Positions 62,912 through 64,000 of a DNA stretch of 64,000 bases are shown piece by piece. Made by a program: the position numbers and the translations under genes. Source of the DNA: CAVXNB01 sp963763085. Lineage in GTDB: Bacteria; Actinomycetota; Acidimicrobiia; Acidimicrobiales; Bog-793. The notes beneath the pieces were generated by a model. It saw only the letters and a list, made by a program, of their open reading frames with translations. It was not told the DNA's origin and did not search any database. Numbering within the stretch: the stretch's first letter is position 1; the number at the start of each line of letters is the position of its first letter. The stretch is taken from NCBI GenBank assembly GCA_963763085.1, contig CAVXNB010000003.1, positions 496,001 through 560,000 on the forward strand, in the 5' to 3' direction.

Positions 62912-63925
62912 TCATCTGGTGCCGGCAAGGCGAAGGCGCTCCTGTGCCTCGCGCTCCGTGAGCGAGCGGACGGGCTCGTTCACCGCGTGTTGCTTCTTCG
63001 AGTCGAAGGCTCGCGTCCAGACGCCTGCCGCCCAGCAGCGTTCGAGCTGCTCGGCGCCGAACTCCCTGCCACGCGCGTGGGCGTAGGCGGCGATGAAGTC
63101 CTCCGTCTCCAGCGACTGTGGGCTCGTCTCCGACGCTCAGAACGGGGTACAAAGCAGCGGCGAACCCGACGAGCACCGCCTCGCTCTCGGTGATCACGCT
63201 GTCCCAATCATGGGCGACGATCAACTGGTCGCCGCTGAAGCGCAGATTGCCGGCATACCAGTCGCCATGGCCGATCATGGCCTCGGTGACGCCGGCACGC
63301 AGCCGGTCACGAGCACGGCGGCCCGCGTCGTCCACCCAAGAAGGGCCCGTCCACCGCGTTGAGATCGATGTCGCGGTCGTCGGGCCAGGGCCACAGACCC
63401 CCTTCCTGATGGGACCACGCCGTCCACGCTGGCGAAGGGAGCAGATCGGGCACTTCGCCGGGGCGGGGGGCGAGCTCGATCAGCCACCGCGAACGGCTCG
63501 GCGATATGCCCGGGCCGATCGACCCGACGCCGGCAGCCCGGCATCGCCCGGGACGTATACCTCGGCAGTTGCCAGCCAATCGGCGAAAGGGACCGCGCCC
63601 GTGAGGGGCTCTGGACAGGGGAAGCCGGACGAGAAGAGGCGGCGATGCACCTCGACGCAGCCGGCCAGTCGCGGCTGAGGAGGGACGCACCTTGACGACG
63701 ACCTCGCGCCTGTCGACCAGCCGGAGCCCGATAACCGCTGAGAGATAACCGTCTCTGAAGAGCTCTTCCGCGGGCGGGCTACCGAGGTGCTGCTCGCACC
63801 ACTCGGCCAGATGGCGGGAATCGACCTGAGGCACTCGGCGCGGCACCCCGTCATCCTCGCTCGCTCGCTCGAGTGGTGCCCGAGCGCGACCACAACCCCA
63901 GGAGCGACACGGACAGAATCGGATC
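62912..63925 (-). pseudogene. APH-family phosphotransferase, several frame breaks
   Basis: Fragments of one aminoglycoside phosphotransferase-like kinase lie in order in three frames. N-terminal LRLVDRREVVVKVRP near 63700; RLFSSGFPCPEPL near 63620; PDLLPSPAWTAWSHQEGGLWPWPDD near 63400; the catalytic loop IGHGDWYAGNLRF and the metal motif AHDWDSV near 63210-63270; and the helical end EDFIAAYAHARGREFGAEQ to a stop at 62912. At least three frame changes. The family also covers kinases of small metabolites, so antibiotic resistance should not be assumed. Confidence 0.75.
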
Positions 63926-64000
63926 GAGGGCCAGCTCAGCGGTGGAGTCGACGGCCGCATATTCTGTAGCAGCCTCGATACTCGCCCATCACGGCGTCCA

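Noticed and set aside
62912..63925. Antibiotic resistance gene
   Set aside because: The APH fold alone does not show resistance, and the gene is broken in several places.

Overview
The window is GC-rich (well above 60% by eye) actinobacterial chromosome. An MtrAB two-component pair with a GerMN lipoprotein, a class II DAHP synthase, GTG/TTG starts, ATGA/GTGA overlaps and the order tig-clpP-clpX-folC-ndk-mreBCD-mrdA-rng-rplU-rpmA-obgE-proB-proA all fit Actinobacteria. The 'GYWL...FPFGDA' repeat protein suggests an uncultured Acidimicrobiia-like lineage; this placement is inference. No tool was run and every call is from reading the sequence.

Left half, 1-30.6 kb, is core genome: xerC-type recombinase and the start of a downstream gene (1-0.9 kb), mtrA/mtrB/GerMN lipoprotein (1.0-3.8), rsfS and nadD (3.9-4.9), class II DAHP synthase (5.0-6.4), a large secreted 12-repeat protein with a GH25-like tail (6.6-9.1), a histidine phosphatase (9.1-9.9), a split von Willebrand-A gene, MoxR ATPase and proA (9.9-13.6), an unknown gene (13.6-14.5), then proB, obgE, yqgE, rpmA, rplU, rng, mrdA, mreD, mreC, mreB, ndk, folC, clpX, clpP and tig, all on the minus strand.

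Right half, 30.7-61 kb, is a catabolic and transport region. Two paralogous Tat-exported peptide-type binding lipoproteins (30.7-32.4 and 38.8-40.3) flank a NUDIX gene, two SDR dehydrogenases, a small unknown protein, an IclR regulator, a two-subunit transketolase and a cupin. After tRNA-Pro come a CUT1-type sugar ABC transporter, an enolase-superfamily dehydratase, a GntR/FadR regulator, an aldo-keto reductase, a KduD-like SDR, an alcohol dehydrogenase and, on the opposite strand, a fuconolactonase-like lactonase. A tight nine-gene operon follows: dppB, dppC, fused dppD-dppF, acyl-CoA dehydrogenase, enoyl-CoA hydratase, FGGY kinase, sorbitol-type dehydrogenase, class I aldolase and SDR. A shared palindrome (CGTAATATTACG and variants) upstream of dppB and of both orphan binding proteins suggests that they form one regulon and one transport system.

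The right end (61.3-64 kb) starts with tRNA-Gly followed by a frameshifted phage-type integrase and a frameshifted APH-family phosphotransferase, the remains of an integrated element.

Five otherwise normal genes (VWA/coxE, proB, rplU, folC, enolase) each carry one single-base frame break in a GC-rich stretch. In essential genes these look more like consensus indel errors than real mutations, and the frames should be repaired before use.
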